The position numbers were made by a program, and so were the translations under genes. A DNA stretch of 64,000 nt from Azospirillum sp. B21 (GTDB lineage Bacteria > Pseudomonadota > Alphaproteobacteria > Azospirillales > Azospirillaceae), in assembly GCF_008364825.1 (NCBI RefSeq), contig NZ_VTTO01000005.1, positions 62,001-126,000 on the forward strand, given 5' to 3'. Under the pieces are notes generated by a model. That model ran no database searches, was not told where the DNA came from, and saw only the letters and a program-made list of their open reading frames with translations. Below are positions 38,204 to 47,063 of this stretch, piece after piece. Positions within the stretch are counted from its first letter, which is position 1. Each line of letters starts with the position of its first letter.

Positions 38204-38216
38204 GCGTCACCCGGCC

Positions 38217-38438
38217 TCAATGGTTGCCGCAGGAGCCGCCGTGGCGTCGCGCTGGCTTCGGTCCCGCCGCTGCGCAGCCGCAGCAGCCTCCACCGCAGCC
38301 GCCCTTCGGTGAGGATGGAACGGGGAGTCCGACCAGACGGCGCAGGCGGTCGCGGGCAGCGGCCGGCAGCAGGATGGTCCAGGCCACCCAGGCGAAGGCC
38401 AGTGCGACGATCAGGCCGACGGCGAGTGATTCCATCAT
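38217..38438 (-). CDS. Cys-rich small membrane protein downstream of feoB
   Basis: 73 residues: one N-terminal membrane helix (SLAVGLIVALAFAWVAWTIL) and a Cys/Gly-rich tail GGCGGGCCGCAA ... GGSCGNH. Starts 3 bp after the feoB stop, so co-transcribed. It occupies the place of FeoC in enterobacteria but shows no winged helix; it matches the FeoB-associated Cys-rich membrane protein type. The tail could bind iron or act as an oxygen/redox sensor for FeoB (inference). Confidence 0.75.
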   Translation of the reverse strand: MMESLAVGLIVALAFAWVAWTILLPAAARDRLRRLVGLPVPSSPKGGCGGGCCGCAAAGPKPARRHGGSCGNH

Positions 38439-38441
38439 CGC

Positions 38442-40352
38442 TCACCCTCCCAGCAGGGCGCTGGACAGCCGGAAGGTGACGAAGGCGGCACCGTAGGCGA
38501 GCAGCGTCATGTAGGCGATCATCACCAGCATCCAGAACCAGGAGTTGGTCTCCCGCTTTACCACCGACAGGGTGGAGACGCATTGCGGGGCGAACACGAA
38601 CCACGCCAGCAGCGACAGCGCGGTCGGCAGGCTCCAGTCCGCCGCCAGTACGCCGGACAGCGAACCCGACAGCGCGTCCCCCGTCTCGCTCAGCGCATAG
38701 ACGGTGCCGAGTGCCGCCACCGCCACCTCGCGCGCCGCCATGCCCGGAACCAGCGCGATGGCGATCTGCCAGGTGAAGCCGATGGGCGCCAGCAGCGGCG
38801 CCAGCGCGTGGCCCAGCATTCCGGCGAAGCTGTAGTCGATCGCCGGACCGGTGGCGCCCTCGGGCGCTCCGGGGAAGGTGCCGAGGAACCACAGCAGGAT
38901 CATGATGGCGAAGATCACCGTGCCGGCGCGGGCCAGGAAGATGCGGGCACGTTCCAGCAGGCCGATCAGGAGGTCGCGCGGGCTGGGCAGCCGGTAGGCC
39001 GGCAGTTCCATCAGCAGCGGCTCCCGCGCGCCCTTGAAGATCGTCCGCTTCAGCACGAAGGCGACCGCCAGCGCCGACAGGATGCCCGCAGCATAGAGCG
39101 TGAACATCACCAGACCCTGCAGCCCGATCATGCCGCCGGCCACCGTCCGTTCGGGGACGAAGGCGGCGATGATCAGCGTATAGACCGGCAGCCGGGCCGA
39201 GCAGGTCATCAGCGGCGCGATCATGATGGTCGCCAGCCGGTCGGCGCGGTTCTCGATGGTGCGGGCAGCCATGATGCCGGGCACGGCGCAGGCGAAGCTG
39301 GACAGCAGCGGGATGAAAGCCCGGCCGTGCAGGCCGACGCCCCCCATCAGCCGGTCGAGCAGGAAGGCCGCCCGTGCCATGTAGCCGGTGGATTCCAGGA
39401 TCAGGATGAAGAGGAACAGCACCAGGATCTGGGGCAGGAAGATCACCACGCTGCCCACCCCGGCGATGATGCCGTCGGTGATCAGGCTCTTCAGCATGCC
39501 CTCGGGAAGGGCGGCACCGGCCGCGGCCTGCACCCATCCCAGCCCCTGGTCGATCATGTCCATCGGCAGGGCTGCCCAGGCGAACACTGCCTGGAACATC
39601 AGGAACAGCACCAGGAACAGGAAGGGCAGACCGATGGCCGGGTGCAGCAGGGCCGCGTCGATGCGCTGCGTGGCGAGCGACGGCTTGCCGGCATCGCGCA
39701 GCGCCGCGGCCAGGATCGCCTCGACCTCCTGATGGTAGGCGCGCAGGTCCCGTGCCGACGGCTCGCTCCATCCGCAGGGCGCCGGGGGGCCGTCGGCCGC
39801 CATCACCATCATGCTGCGGTCGATCTGGTCGAGCAGACCGACCACGCCGGTGCGCTTGATCGCCACCGTCGGCACCACAGGCACGCCGAGCGCCGCCGAC
39901 AGGGCCGATGCATCGACGCGGCAGCCGCGCGCCTCGGCGACATCCATCATATTGAGCGCCAGGATGATGGGGCGGCCGAGCTTCTTCAACTCCAGCACCA
40001 GCCGCAGATGCAGGCGCAGGTTGGTGGCGTCGGCGACGCAGACCATCACGTCCGGCGGCGTTTCATGCTCGAACCGGCCGAGCACGACGTCGCGCGTCAC
40101 CTCCTCGTCGGGGGAGCGGGCGCGCAGGCTGTAGGTGCCGGGCAGGTCGATCACCTGGACGCGGGCGCCGGCAGGGCTCAGGAACTCGCCGACCTTGCGC
40201 TCCACCGTGACGCCGGGATAGTTGGCGACCTTCTGGCGGGCACCGGTCAGGGCGTTGAACAGGGCGGTCTTGCCGCAGTTCGGGTTGCCGACCAGCGCGA
40301 TGCGCGGCGGTGCGACCAAAACGGGTGCGGCCAAAACGGCAGAATCAGACAT
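38442..40352 (-). CDS. feoB: Ferrous iron transporter FeoB
   Basis: 636 residues. GTPase motifs: G1 GNPNCGKTALFN, G2 NYPGVTVERK, G3 DLPGTYSLRA, G4 LNMMD. Gate repeats follow (FIPLLSSFACAVPGIMAART and LPAYRLPSPRDLL) with about eight to ten helices and the C-terminal SLLAWFVFAPQCVSTLSVVKRE. Slightly shorter than the E. coli protein. Operon feoA-feoB-small Cys-rich protein; a TGAT-N4-ATCA site upstream of feoA hints at anaerobic control. Confidence 0.95.
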   Translation of the reverse strand: MSDSAVLAAPVLVAPPRIALVGNPNCGKTALFNALTGARQKVANYPGVTVERKVGEFLSPAGARVQVIDLPGTYSLRARSPDEEVTRDVVLGRFEHETPPDVMVCVADATNLRLHLRLVLELKKLGRPIILALNMMDVAEARGCRVDASALSAALGVPVVPTVAIKRTGVVGLLDQIDRSMMVMAADGPPAPCGWSEPSARDLRAYHQEVEAILAAALRDAGKPSLATQRIDAALLHPAIGLPFLFLVLFLMFQAVFAWAALPMDMIDQGLGWVQAAAGAALPEGMLKSLITDGIIAGVGSVVIFLPQILVLFLFILILESTGYMARAAFLLDRLMGGVGLHGRAFIPLLSSFACAVPGIMAARTIENRADRLATIMIAPLMTCSARLPVYTLIIAAFVPERTVAGGMIGLQGLVMFTLYAAGILSALAVAFVLKRTIFKGAREPLLMELPAYRLPSPRDLLIGLLERARIFLARAGTVIFAIMILLWFLGTFPGAPEGATGPAIDYSFAGMLGHALAPLLAPIGFTWQIAIALVPGMAAREVAVAALGTVYALSETGDALSGSLSGVLAADWSLPTALSLLAWFVFAPQCVSTLSVVKRETNSWFWMLVMIAYMTLLAYGAAFVTFRLSSALLGG

Positions 40353-40388
40353 CGCGGAAATCCTTTCCGCAGGAAGGGGAGGCGACGC

Positions 40389-40766
40389 TCAGCCGAGCGT
40401 CACCAGAACGGCGTGCGCCTCTGCCCGGCGCATGGCCAGGGTATGGTCGTTGATGCGCACGGCAAGCGGATCGGAGCCCGGGAATCCTTCATGCAGGATC
40501 TCCACGCGGGCACCTTCGATCAGGCCCATCTCGATCATGCGGCGTTCCAGTTCGCCGGGCGGCAGCGGGGTGGCGACCGCACTCTCGTCGAGACCGGTCA
40601 CCACCGCGCGCTGGCCCTTGCGCAACGAGCCGAGACGGCAGCCGTCACCAACGGGCGGCGGGTCGGAGGAGGTGCCGGGCGCCGGACCGGGCGTCATGCG
40701 GGCAACGGGAGAGGGAACGGCGGCGGAAGCGGGTCCGGACATCGAACCCGACACGGGGGCAGTCAT
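40389..40766 (-). CDS. feoA: FeoA domain protein
   Basis: 125 residues. The first ~40 are a Pro/Ala/Ser-rich tail not usual for FeoA; the SH3-like domain follows (RLGSLRKGQRAVVTGLD, RRMIEMGLIEGARVEILHEG, DPLAVRINDHTLAMRRAEAH). Cytosolic accessory of FeoB, 36 bp upstream of it. A start further inside is possible, since residues 1-40 look unstructured. Confidence 0.9.
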   Translation of the reverse strand: MTAPVSGSMSGPASAAVPSPVARMTPGPAPGTSSDPPPVGDGCRLGSLRKGQRAVVTGLDESAVATPLPPGELERRMIEMGLIEGARVEILHEGFPGSDPLAVRINDHTLAMRRAEAHAVLVTLG

Positions 40767-40838
40767 TGGGGATCACCTTTCGGCTGCACGGCACCGACAG
40801 GGCGTGCAATTCGGCGGCACCGGGCCGCGGGAGCCATA

Positions 40839-40852
40839 ATGATGCGAATCAC
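40839..40852. promoter_or_regulatory. Candidate FNR-type (or Fur/Irr) site upstream of feoA
   Basis: ATGATGCGAATCAC has the TGAT-N4-ATCA core of FNR/FixK boxes, 8 of 10 consensus bases, centred about 80 bp upstream of the feoA ATG. FNR activation of feo is known in enterobacteria. The flanks (ATAATGATGCGAATCACTCT) also look weakly like an iron-regulator box, so the identity is open. Confidence 0.4.
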
Positions 40853-40909
40853 TCTTAACAGCGATGTGGCGAAGCGTCGCAAAGCCCTGCTATGGGCATG
40901 CCGAAAAAG

Positions 40910-41370
40910 GGATGCGCGCCGGGAGCGTGGTCATAGGTCTTTTTTTCCTGCAATTTTGGTATGCAGGCGTGGTGCGAATTGCCACGCACGAATGGGTGGT
41001 GGACCCACTTTGCGTGGAGGCGCTGGTTAAGCCCCAATCTGAAATAGTGGCGAAAGGCCCATGCTGCACTGCAACCAACATTTGTCCTTAGCCAATGAGG
41101 ATCGCGGTTGCTTTGGTATGTGCTGTAACGCTGACAAGAAAACGGTCGCTATTCACATAATTAGGCAGTTGTTCCCCATCTCCACGAGTATCCGTCAGCA
41201 TTTTACCAAAGATCGTCAGTATCAGTGATCTGAACAAACTGCATACACGGATATGCAACAATCCGGAGGGAACTTTTATTTCCAATGCAATTTCGGTTTA
41301 CCAATTCTTTGGAGTTACGATTTAGCCTCCAACCCACTTCCTGAAAGCGGTTGTGTGTCTGGAGCTGCCT
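40910..41370. other. AT-rich noncoding island upstream of the MFS gene
   Basis: About 460 bp, clearly richer in A+T than its surroundings, with T- and A-runs (TTTTTTTCCTGCAATTTTGG; TTTACCAATTCTTTGGAG). Short reading frames exist on both strands but none has a ribosome site or recognisable sequence. The AT-rich character continues through the first ~55 codons of the downstream transporter gene. It may be an acquired segment. Confidence 0.55.
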
Positions 41371-43074
41371 ATGCAACCAAATTCGGTCGCACGTCCGCGC
41401 GTGACTCTGCCTGTCATCACAGCAATTAGTCTCTTCACCCTATCTCTTCTGGTTTGCGCTAAATTTTATGCAAACTTTACCTCGACAATTCAGTTCGATG
41501 CCGCACAGGTTGTGCTCGGTGCCGTTCGCGATCGCTTGATGACGGTAGCCGCCGTGGTTTCGGCTGTGGTGGCGCTGTTGGCTCTGTGGGCGCCGGCCCT
41601 GTCGCGCGCGGCCGGAGCCACGCCCTTGCGCGCCATCATGATGGTGACGACGGCACTGATCGCCTTCACTGCCGGGGTGCTGCCGCAGTTGACCTCCGTG
41701 CTGCCGGCCGAGTCGCTGCGCGGCGTCCTCTATGACGGCGCCGTTCTGCTGCTCGTTTCGCTTCTGCTGGTGTTCGAGGCTCTGCTCCTGCTTGCCGCGG
41801 CGCCGCGCCGCCCGGCACCGGCATCAGCATCGGCACCGGAACCCGCATCGGCGGTGGCGGGAATGCGCGCCGCGCTGTTCCTGTTCATGCTGGCGGAAGA
41901 GCTGTCGCGCTCCTTCCTGCCGCTCTACACGCGCGAGCTTTACACGCCGGTGTCCGGCCTGTCGGAAACCCTGATGATGGGCCTGCCGATCGGGCTGTTC
42001 ATGGCGCTGGTTGCGGTCTTCACCCCCTTTGCCGGCGCCTGGGCCGACCGGTTCGGCAGCCGCCGCACCCTGCTGCTGGGAACCCTGCCGGCGGTCGCCG
42101 GGTTCGCCGGGACGGCGCTGGCCGGCTCGCTGGCCGAACTGCTGCTGTGGCGTAGCGCCTGTGCGCTCGGCTATGCGGTGATGTTCATCGGCGCACAGGG
42201 CTTCATCGCACGCAACACCCCGGCCGGACAGCGGGCGCGCGGCATGGCGCAGTTCGTCGCCGCCGTGGTCGTCGCCGGGCTGTGCGGTGCGCCGCTGGGC
42301 GGCATCCTCGCCGACCTTCTCGGCTACCGCGCCACCTTCGCGGCCTCGGCGCTGCTGGCATTGGCCGCCGCCGTCGCCGCCGCGGTCCTGCTGCCGGCCG
42401 ACCGGGGGGAGCGGGTGCAGAACCGCGGCTTCCGCCTGGGCGACGTGGGCGGCCTGCTCGCCAACCCGCGCTTCGTCGCCCTGCTGCTGTTCTCGTCGGT
42501 GCCGACGAAGCTGATGCTGACCGGCTACCTCTTCTATCTGGTTCCGGTTTCCCTCCATGCGGCGGGCGAGACTCCGGCGGGGATCGGCCGGCTGATGATG
42601 ACCTATGGGTTGATCATCGTGCTGCTCGGTCCCTGGGTGTCGCGGCTGGCCGACCGCACCGGCCGCCACGCCCTGTTCGCCGGGATCGGCGGGCTGGTCG
42701 GCGGGGCCGGCACGCTGGCGATCCTTCAGGACGCTGGCGTTCCCGGCATCCTGGCCGGCATCGCGGCATTGGGTGTCGCCCACGCCCTGAACAACGCCAC
42801 GCAACTGGCCCTGGTGCCGGAGGTCTGCCGTACGGAATGCGCCCGTATGGGCGAGTCCAGCGTCTTCGCCGTCTACCGCCTGCTGGAGCGGGGCGGATCG
42901 GTGGCGGGCCCGCTGCTGGCCGCCGCCGTCGCCGACCGGTTCGGGACTCAGGCGGCGCTGGTGACCCTGGGTGGCCTGGGCATGCTGTGCGGCACGGCCT
43001 TCTGCGCGGTGTTCCTGCTCGCTCCGGCCGCAGCCTCCGCATCACGGACGGCCGGGGAGGGCGCAGCCCCATGA
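41371..43074 (+). CDS. MFS transporter with extra N-terminal membrane segment
   Basis: 567 residues from MQPNSVARPRVTLPVITAIS, with GGAG six bases upstream. An N-terminal region (about 1-165) holds three or four hydrophobic segments, then a canonical MFS core: FTPFAGAWADRFGSRRTLLL, AQGFIARNTPAGQRARGM, PLGGILADLLGYR, GPWVSRLADRTGR. Substrate unknown. Codons 1 to ~55 are AT-rich, the rest typical high-GC, suggesting a chimeric gene. The TGA overlaps a possible ATG of the next gene; it heads a cluster with a hydrolase, a histidine-phosphatase-like protein and a chemoreceptor. Confidence 0.82.
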   Translation: MQPNSVARPRVTLPVITAISLFTLSLLVCAKFYANFTSTIQFDAAQVVLGAVRDRLMTVAAVVSAVVALLALWAPALSRAAGATPLRAIMMVTTALIAFTAGVLPQLTSVLPAESLRGVLYDGAVLLLVSLLLVFEALLLLAAAPRRPAPASASAPEPASAVAGMRAALFLFMLAEELSRSFLPLYTRELYTPVSGLSETLMMGLPIGLFMALVAVFTPFAGAWADRFGSRRTLLLGTLPAVAGFAGTALAGSLAELLLWRSACALGYAVMFIGAQGFIARNTPAGQRARGMAQFVAAVVVAGLCGAPLGGILADLLGYRATFAASALLALAAAVAAAVLLPADRGERVQNRGFRLGDVGGLLANPRFVALLLFSSVPTKLMLTGYLFYLVPVSLHAAGETPAGIGRLMMTYGLIIVLLGPWVSRLADRTGRHALFAGIGGLVGGAGTLAILQDAGVPGILAGIAALGVAHALNNATQLALVPEVCRTECARMGESSVFAVYRLLERGGSVAGPLLAAAVADRFGTQAALVTLGGLGMLCGTAFCAVFLLAPAAASASRTAGEGAAP

Positions 43075-43145
43075 CCACGGCGTCTCCCCTGTCATTTCCG
43101 CATTCATCGATCCCCCACCCATCTCTCACGGAGGCGAAGACGCCC

Positions 43146-44303
43146 ATGCCTGACCAGATGCTCGTGGAGCCCCTTCGCGCCATGCCGGCCCTGCCGCCCC
43201 GTGGCGGACAGTTCCTTCCTGACAATGGCCGTCATGGCCGTGCGATGGAGGCGCTGCGCGCCACGCTAGATGCGCTTGGCATCGGATCGGCAGAAGAGAT
43301 CAACTGGAAGACTTACGAGACGATCATGCGGGTGATCGAGCCGCTGATCGGGGCCGGCCACAGCCTGCGCCATTTCGACTACACCCACAGCGCCGAGCTG
43401 CAGCCCGGCACGGTGGAGCGGCTGCGCAGCGACTACAGCATCCGCCTCGCCTATACGGAATGGGGCAGCCCGCAGAATCCGGCGCTGATCTGCCTCGGCG
43501 GCATCGCCAACTCGGCCCGGCGCTTCGACTACATCGCCCGTGCCTTATCTCGCCATTACCATGTCCTGTGCCTGGATTGGGCGGGGCGCGGCCGCAGCGG
43601 CTGGCTGGCGGAACAGTCGGACTACAGCTTCGATGGCAACGTCGCCCAGGTGCTGGCGCTGATCCGGCACAAGCGGCTGGGATCGGTCACGCTGCTCGGC
43701 TCCTCACTCGGCGGCAATGTCGCCATGCGGGTGGCGGCCGAGGCGCCGGAGCTGGTCGACGGCCTGATCCTCAACGACATCGGCCCCTTCATCCCGAACG
43801 AGCGCCGCCGCCGCCGCGCCGAGTCGGTCGCCCGCCACTATGTCTTCCGCCATCCGGCCCAGCTGTTCCACCGCACCGGCGCCGCCCAGAAGAATGACGG
43901 GCCGGTGGACGACACCGTGCTTCTGCACAACAGCTTCCACCAGACCCGCTGGTCGGAGGAGAATGGCGGCCGCGTCTACCGCCACGACATCCGTGCGCTG
44001 CAATGTTATCGCGACGGCGCCGCCCAGGACCACGACCAGTGGGACGACTGGCAGCGCGTCGCCTGCCCGGTGCTGCTGGTGCACGGCATGATGAGCGACG
44101 CCCTGCTCGACCAGACCATCGCGCGGATGATGGAAAAGCCGCGGGTCAGCGTCGTCCATGTGCCGGACGTCGGTCATACCCCGACGCTCAGCGATCCGCT
44201 GCACATCGACACCCTGCGCCGCTGGATGGCGGCTCCCCATGGCTGGCCGGCGGAAAGCACCATCGGCTGGACCGCGGGCGCCGACCGCATCCTGTTCCGC
44301 TGA
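43146..44303 (+). CDS. Alpha/beta hydrolase
   Basis: 385 residues from MPDQMLVEPLRAMPALPPRG. An ~120-residue N-terminal extension precedes the hydrolase fold: LICLGGIANSARRFDYIARA, CLDWAGRGRSGWL, nucleophile elbow LLGSSLGGNVAMRVAAE, late acid region VLLVHGMMSDALLD and HVPDVGHTPTLSDP with the His. An earlier in-frame ATG at 43071 overlaps the MFS stop and would add 25 Pro/Ser-rich residues; GGAGG at 43130 favours 43146. Possible esterase or lactonase for the transported compound. Confidence 0.83.
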   Translation: MPDQMLVEPLRAMPALPPRGGQFLPDNGRHGRAMEALRATLDALGIGSAEEINWKTYETIMRVIEPLIGAGHSLRHFDYTHSAELQPGTVERLRSDYSIRLAYTEWGSPQNPALICLGGIANSARRFDYIARALSRHYHVLCLDWAGRGRSGWLAEQSDYSFDGNVAQVLALIRHKRLGSVTLLGSSLGGNVAMRVAAEAPELVDGLILNDIGPFIPNERRRRRAESVARHYVFRHPAQLFHRTGAAQKNDGPVDDTVLLHNSFHQTRWSEENGGRVYRHDIRALQCYRDGAAQDHDQWDDWQRVACPVLLVHGMMSDALLDQTIARMMEKPRVSVVHVPDVGHTPTLSDPLHIDTLRRWMAAPHGWPAESTIGWTAGADRILFR

Positions 44304-44314
44304 GGGGGCTGGCG

Positions 44315-44917
44315 ATGACCGACCGCTTCCATTTCGTGCGCCACGGCCAGACCGAGGACAACCGCCGCGGCGTGCGCTGCGGCGGCGACCGGGACATCGC
44401 GCTGACCGAACAAGGCATCGAACAGGCCCGCCGGGCGGCGGAGCGCTTCCGCGCCCAGGGGCACGATTGCGGGCTCGTGATCGCCGGGCCGCTGCGGCGC
44501 ACGGCGGTCACCGGCGCCCTGTTCGCCGAGGCGCTGGGCGTCCCGCTTCTCTCCCGCGACTGGCTGCGCGAGCGCCGGCTGGGGGAGTGGAACGGGCTGC
44601 CGATCGACCTGACCCGCCCCTGGTTCGCCGCCGGCGAGACCCCGCCGGGCGGGGAGAGCGAGGGTGTGTTCGCCGCGCGCGTCCTCGACGGCGTGGCGGA
44701 ACTCGCCACCTCGTCTGCCGACCTGCTGGCCCGCCGGCCTTTGCTGGTCGGCAGCAAGGGGATCGGCCGCATCCTGCTGCACCGTCTGGCCAGCCGGCCG
44801 GGGGTGGAGCTGGAGAATTGCGAGGTCGTGGCCTTCACCCGCCTGTCCGCCCCGCCGGGCGGGCCGGGGCGGTGGCGTTGCGACCAGTTGGAGCTACTGG
44901 CCGGATGCGCGGCCTGA
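44315..44917 (+). CDS. Histidine phosphatase superfamily protein, second catalytic His replaced
   Basis: 200 residues from MTDRFHFVRHGQTEDNRRGV with an intact RHG phosphohistidine motif, ALTEQGIEQARRAAERF, IAGPLRRTAVTGALFAEAL and ERRLGEWNGLP. Where the family normally has the second His (SHGG-like) this protein reads LLVGSKGIGRILLHRLAS, with Lys. It may be inactive, altered in specificity, or rescued by another residue. Follows the hydrolase by 11 bp, so same operon. Confidence 0.83.
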   Translation: MTDRFHFVRHGQTEDNRRGVRCGGDRDIALTEQGIEQARRAAERFRAQGHDCGLVIAGPLRRTAVTGALFAEALGVPLLSRDWLRERRLGEWNGLPIDLTRPWFAAGETPPGGESEGVFAARVLDGVAELATSSADLLARRPLLVGSKGIGRILLHRLASRPGVELENCEVVAFTRLSAPPGGPGRWRCDQLELLAGCAA

Positions 44918-45004
44918 GCGAAGACGACCAACAGACCAACCGAATCGAACGATGCGTGGATGCCATGCGGTGCCGCGTGGATCAGGACTGAGGAGAAGGG
45001 CGTG

Positions 45005-46681
45005 ATGAAGCTCAAGATTGGTACGCGGCTGATGCTGCTGGTGTTCGGCGTGGCGCTGCTCAGCACGCTTGCCGGCGCCACCGTCCACCTGACGGGAATG
45101 CGCACGAACCTGATCGAACAGCGCAAGGCCAAGGTCAAGGAGATGGTCGACGCCGCATCCTCCGTGATCGCGCTGTATGGCGAACAGGAGAAGGCCGGCA
45201 AGCTGCAGCGCTCGGAAGCGCAGGAACTCGCCCGCAACGCCGTGCGCGCCATGCGCTATGGCAACGGCGAGTACTTCTTCGTCTATGATTATTCCGGCGT
45301 CAGCCTGGTCCACGGCCTGCGGCCGCAGGTCGAAGGCAAGAACCTGCTGAACCTGAAGGATCCCGATGGCGTTCCCTTCAACGTGCAGATGACGGACGCG
45401 GCCAAGGCCGGCGGCGGTTTCGTCGCCTTCCGCCACAAGCGCACCGACACCGCCGATCCGTCGCCGAAGATCGCCTACGCCACCGGCTACCAGCCCTGGC
45501 AGTGGATGATCGGCACCGGCGTCTACACCGACGACGTCGATGCGGAATTCCAGGCCCGCGCCTTGCGTGAACTGGGCGTCACCCTGCTGCTGCTGGCGAT
45601 CAGCGTCGGCATCGGCATCTGGGTCTCGCGCGGCCTGTCGCGTCCGCTGCTGGCGGTCCGCGACGTGCTGGGCCGTATCGGCGGCGGCGACCTGACCGTC
45701 ACCGTGCCCCATGCCGACCGCCCGGACGAGATCGGCGACATGGCCCGCGCCGTGGCCGGCCTCGCCACCACCCTGCAGATTGCCCGCGACGAGAGCCAGC
45801 GGGCCGAACTGGACCGCGCCGCCCGCGACATCCAGCGTGAGCGCCTGTCCGCCCGCGCCGCCGAGTTCGCCCGTGCGATGGACGAGGTCGTGGCGACGCT
45901 CAGCACCACCACGGTCGCCCTGCACGAGCGGACCGCGGCCCTCAGCAACGATGCCGCCAGCACCACCGACCAGGCACATGCCGCCGCCGGCGCCGCCCAG
46001 GGTGCATCCGACAGCGTCGAGTCGGCCGCTCTCGCCAGCGAGGAGCTGCGCGGTTCCATCGCGGCGATCAGCCGTCAGGTGGAAAGCGCCGCCCAGACCG
46101 CATCTCGCGCCGTGACCGAGACCTCCAACACCACCGGCATCGTCACCGGCCTCGCATCCGCCGCCGAGCAGATCGGCGCGGTGGTGGAACTGATCAACTC
46201 CATCGCCGGCCAGACCAACCTGCTGGCGCTGAACGCGACCATCGAAGCCGCCCGCGCCGGCGAGGCCGGCAAGGGCTTCGCCGTCGTGGCGAGCGAGGTG
46301 AAGAGCCTCGCCACCCAGACCGCCAAGGCGACCGAGGACATCCAGTCGCAGGTGGGGGCGATCCGCGCCGCGACCGCCAACGCCATCGGCGCCATCGAGG
46401 GCATCGCCAGCCTGATCACCAACCTCAGCGCCCTGAACGGCGAAGTGGCGTCGGCCGTGCAGCAGCAGGAGGCGGCGACCCACCAGATCTTCGCCAACGC
46501 CCGTGCCGCCGCCGACAACTCGCGTCAGGTCACCAGCAGCGTCGGCTCGCTGTCGGCGACCATGACCACGACCAGCGAGCGGATGCGCCTGGTGTCCACC
46601 AGCGTGGAAAGCGTGTCGGAGCAGTCGGAGCGTCTGAAGGACGAGGTCCGTCGCTTCGTCGCCGAAGTCAACGCTGCCTGA
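45005..46681 (+). CDS. Methyl-accepting chemotaxis protein with single Cache sensor
   Basis: 558 residues from [20 protein letters not shown] (TM1 about 8-28). The periplasmic part (about 33-185) is sCache_2-like: [53 protein letters not shown]2 about 193-212, HAMP about 213-265, signalling domain with tip [20 protein letters not shown]. sCache_2 receptors often sense small organic acids. GAGGAGAAGG precedes the ATG. It sits 87 bp after the phosphatase gene and may sense the compound handled by the cluster. Confidence 0.92.
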   Translation: MKLKIGTRLMLLVFGVALLSTLAGATVHLTGMRTNLIEQRKAKVKEMVDAASSVIALYGEQEKAGKLQRSEAQELARNAVRAMRYGNGEYFFVYDYSGVSLVHGLRPQVEGKNLLNLKDPDGVPFNVQMTDAAKAGGGFVAFRHKRTDTADPSPKIAYATGYQPWQWMIGTGVYTDDVDAEFQARALRELGVTLLLLAISVGIGIWVSRGLSRPLLAVRDVLGRIGGGDLTVTVPHADRPDEIGDMARAVAGLATTLQIARDESQRAELDRAARDIQRERLSARAAEFARAMDEVVATLSTTTVALHERTAALSNDAASTTDQAHAAAGAAQGASDSVESAALASEELRGSIAAISRQVESAAQTASRAVTETSNTTGIVTGLASAAEQIGAVVELINSIAGQTNLLALNATIEAARAGEAGKGFAVVASEVKSLATQTAKATEDIQSQVGAIRAATANAIGAIEGIASLITNLSALNGEVASAVQQQEAATHQIFANARAAADNSRQVTSSVGSLSATMTTTSERMRLVSTSVESVSEQSERLKDEVRRFVAEVNAA

Positions 46682-46751
46682 CCGGAGGGTGGTGCGAGCT
46701 GTCCTAGGTCCATTCCTCACCGCTCGCATATGGACTTGTTCGCCTCCAAAG

Positions 46752-46789
46752 CCCCTCTCCCCCTGTGGGAGAGGGGTTGGGGTGAGGGG
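46752..46789. repeat. GC-rich repeat, single arm (copy 6)
   Basis: CCCCTCTCCCCCTGTGGGAG followed by AGGGGTTGGGGTGAGGGG closely matches an arm of copy 1. A possible decayed second arm lies near 46895-46920. It is in the 382-bp gap (46682-47063) between the Cache chemoreceptor and the LDH2 gene, which otherwise shows no gene. Confidence 0.65.
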
Positions 46790-47063
46790 AGGAAATCGGA
46801 GATTCCTCCGGCCTTGCGGCCGGCGGCACCCCTCAACTCAACCCGCGGGCCGGCAAAACGCCGTTGGCGTTTGGCCGATCCCGCCCCGCAAGGGGAGAAG
46901 GGCTTTGGGCGCGGAATGTCGCTTCCCCGACGCCAAATGCAATAGCTTCCGTCGATTTCTGCCCTCCCATTTCCGCCCTTGTTCCGGTTGTGAAGCCGGG
47001 ACCAAATAGGGACTTGAAATGGGGCCGTCGCCCGGTGGCGGCGGTCGCCCATCGGGAAGGCAG

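Noticed and set aside
41088..41285. 65-codon frame in the AT-rich island
   Set aside because: No ribosome site or homology; AT-rich DNA here yields no convincing protein.
43071..43145. Upstream ATG overlapping the MFS stop as the start of the alpha/beta hydrolase
   Set aside because: It would add a Pro/Ser-rich stretch of 25 residues; a GGAGG site supports the ATG at 43146. It remains possible.
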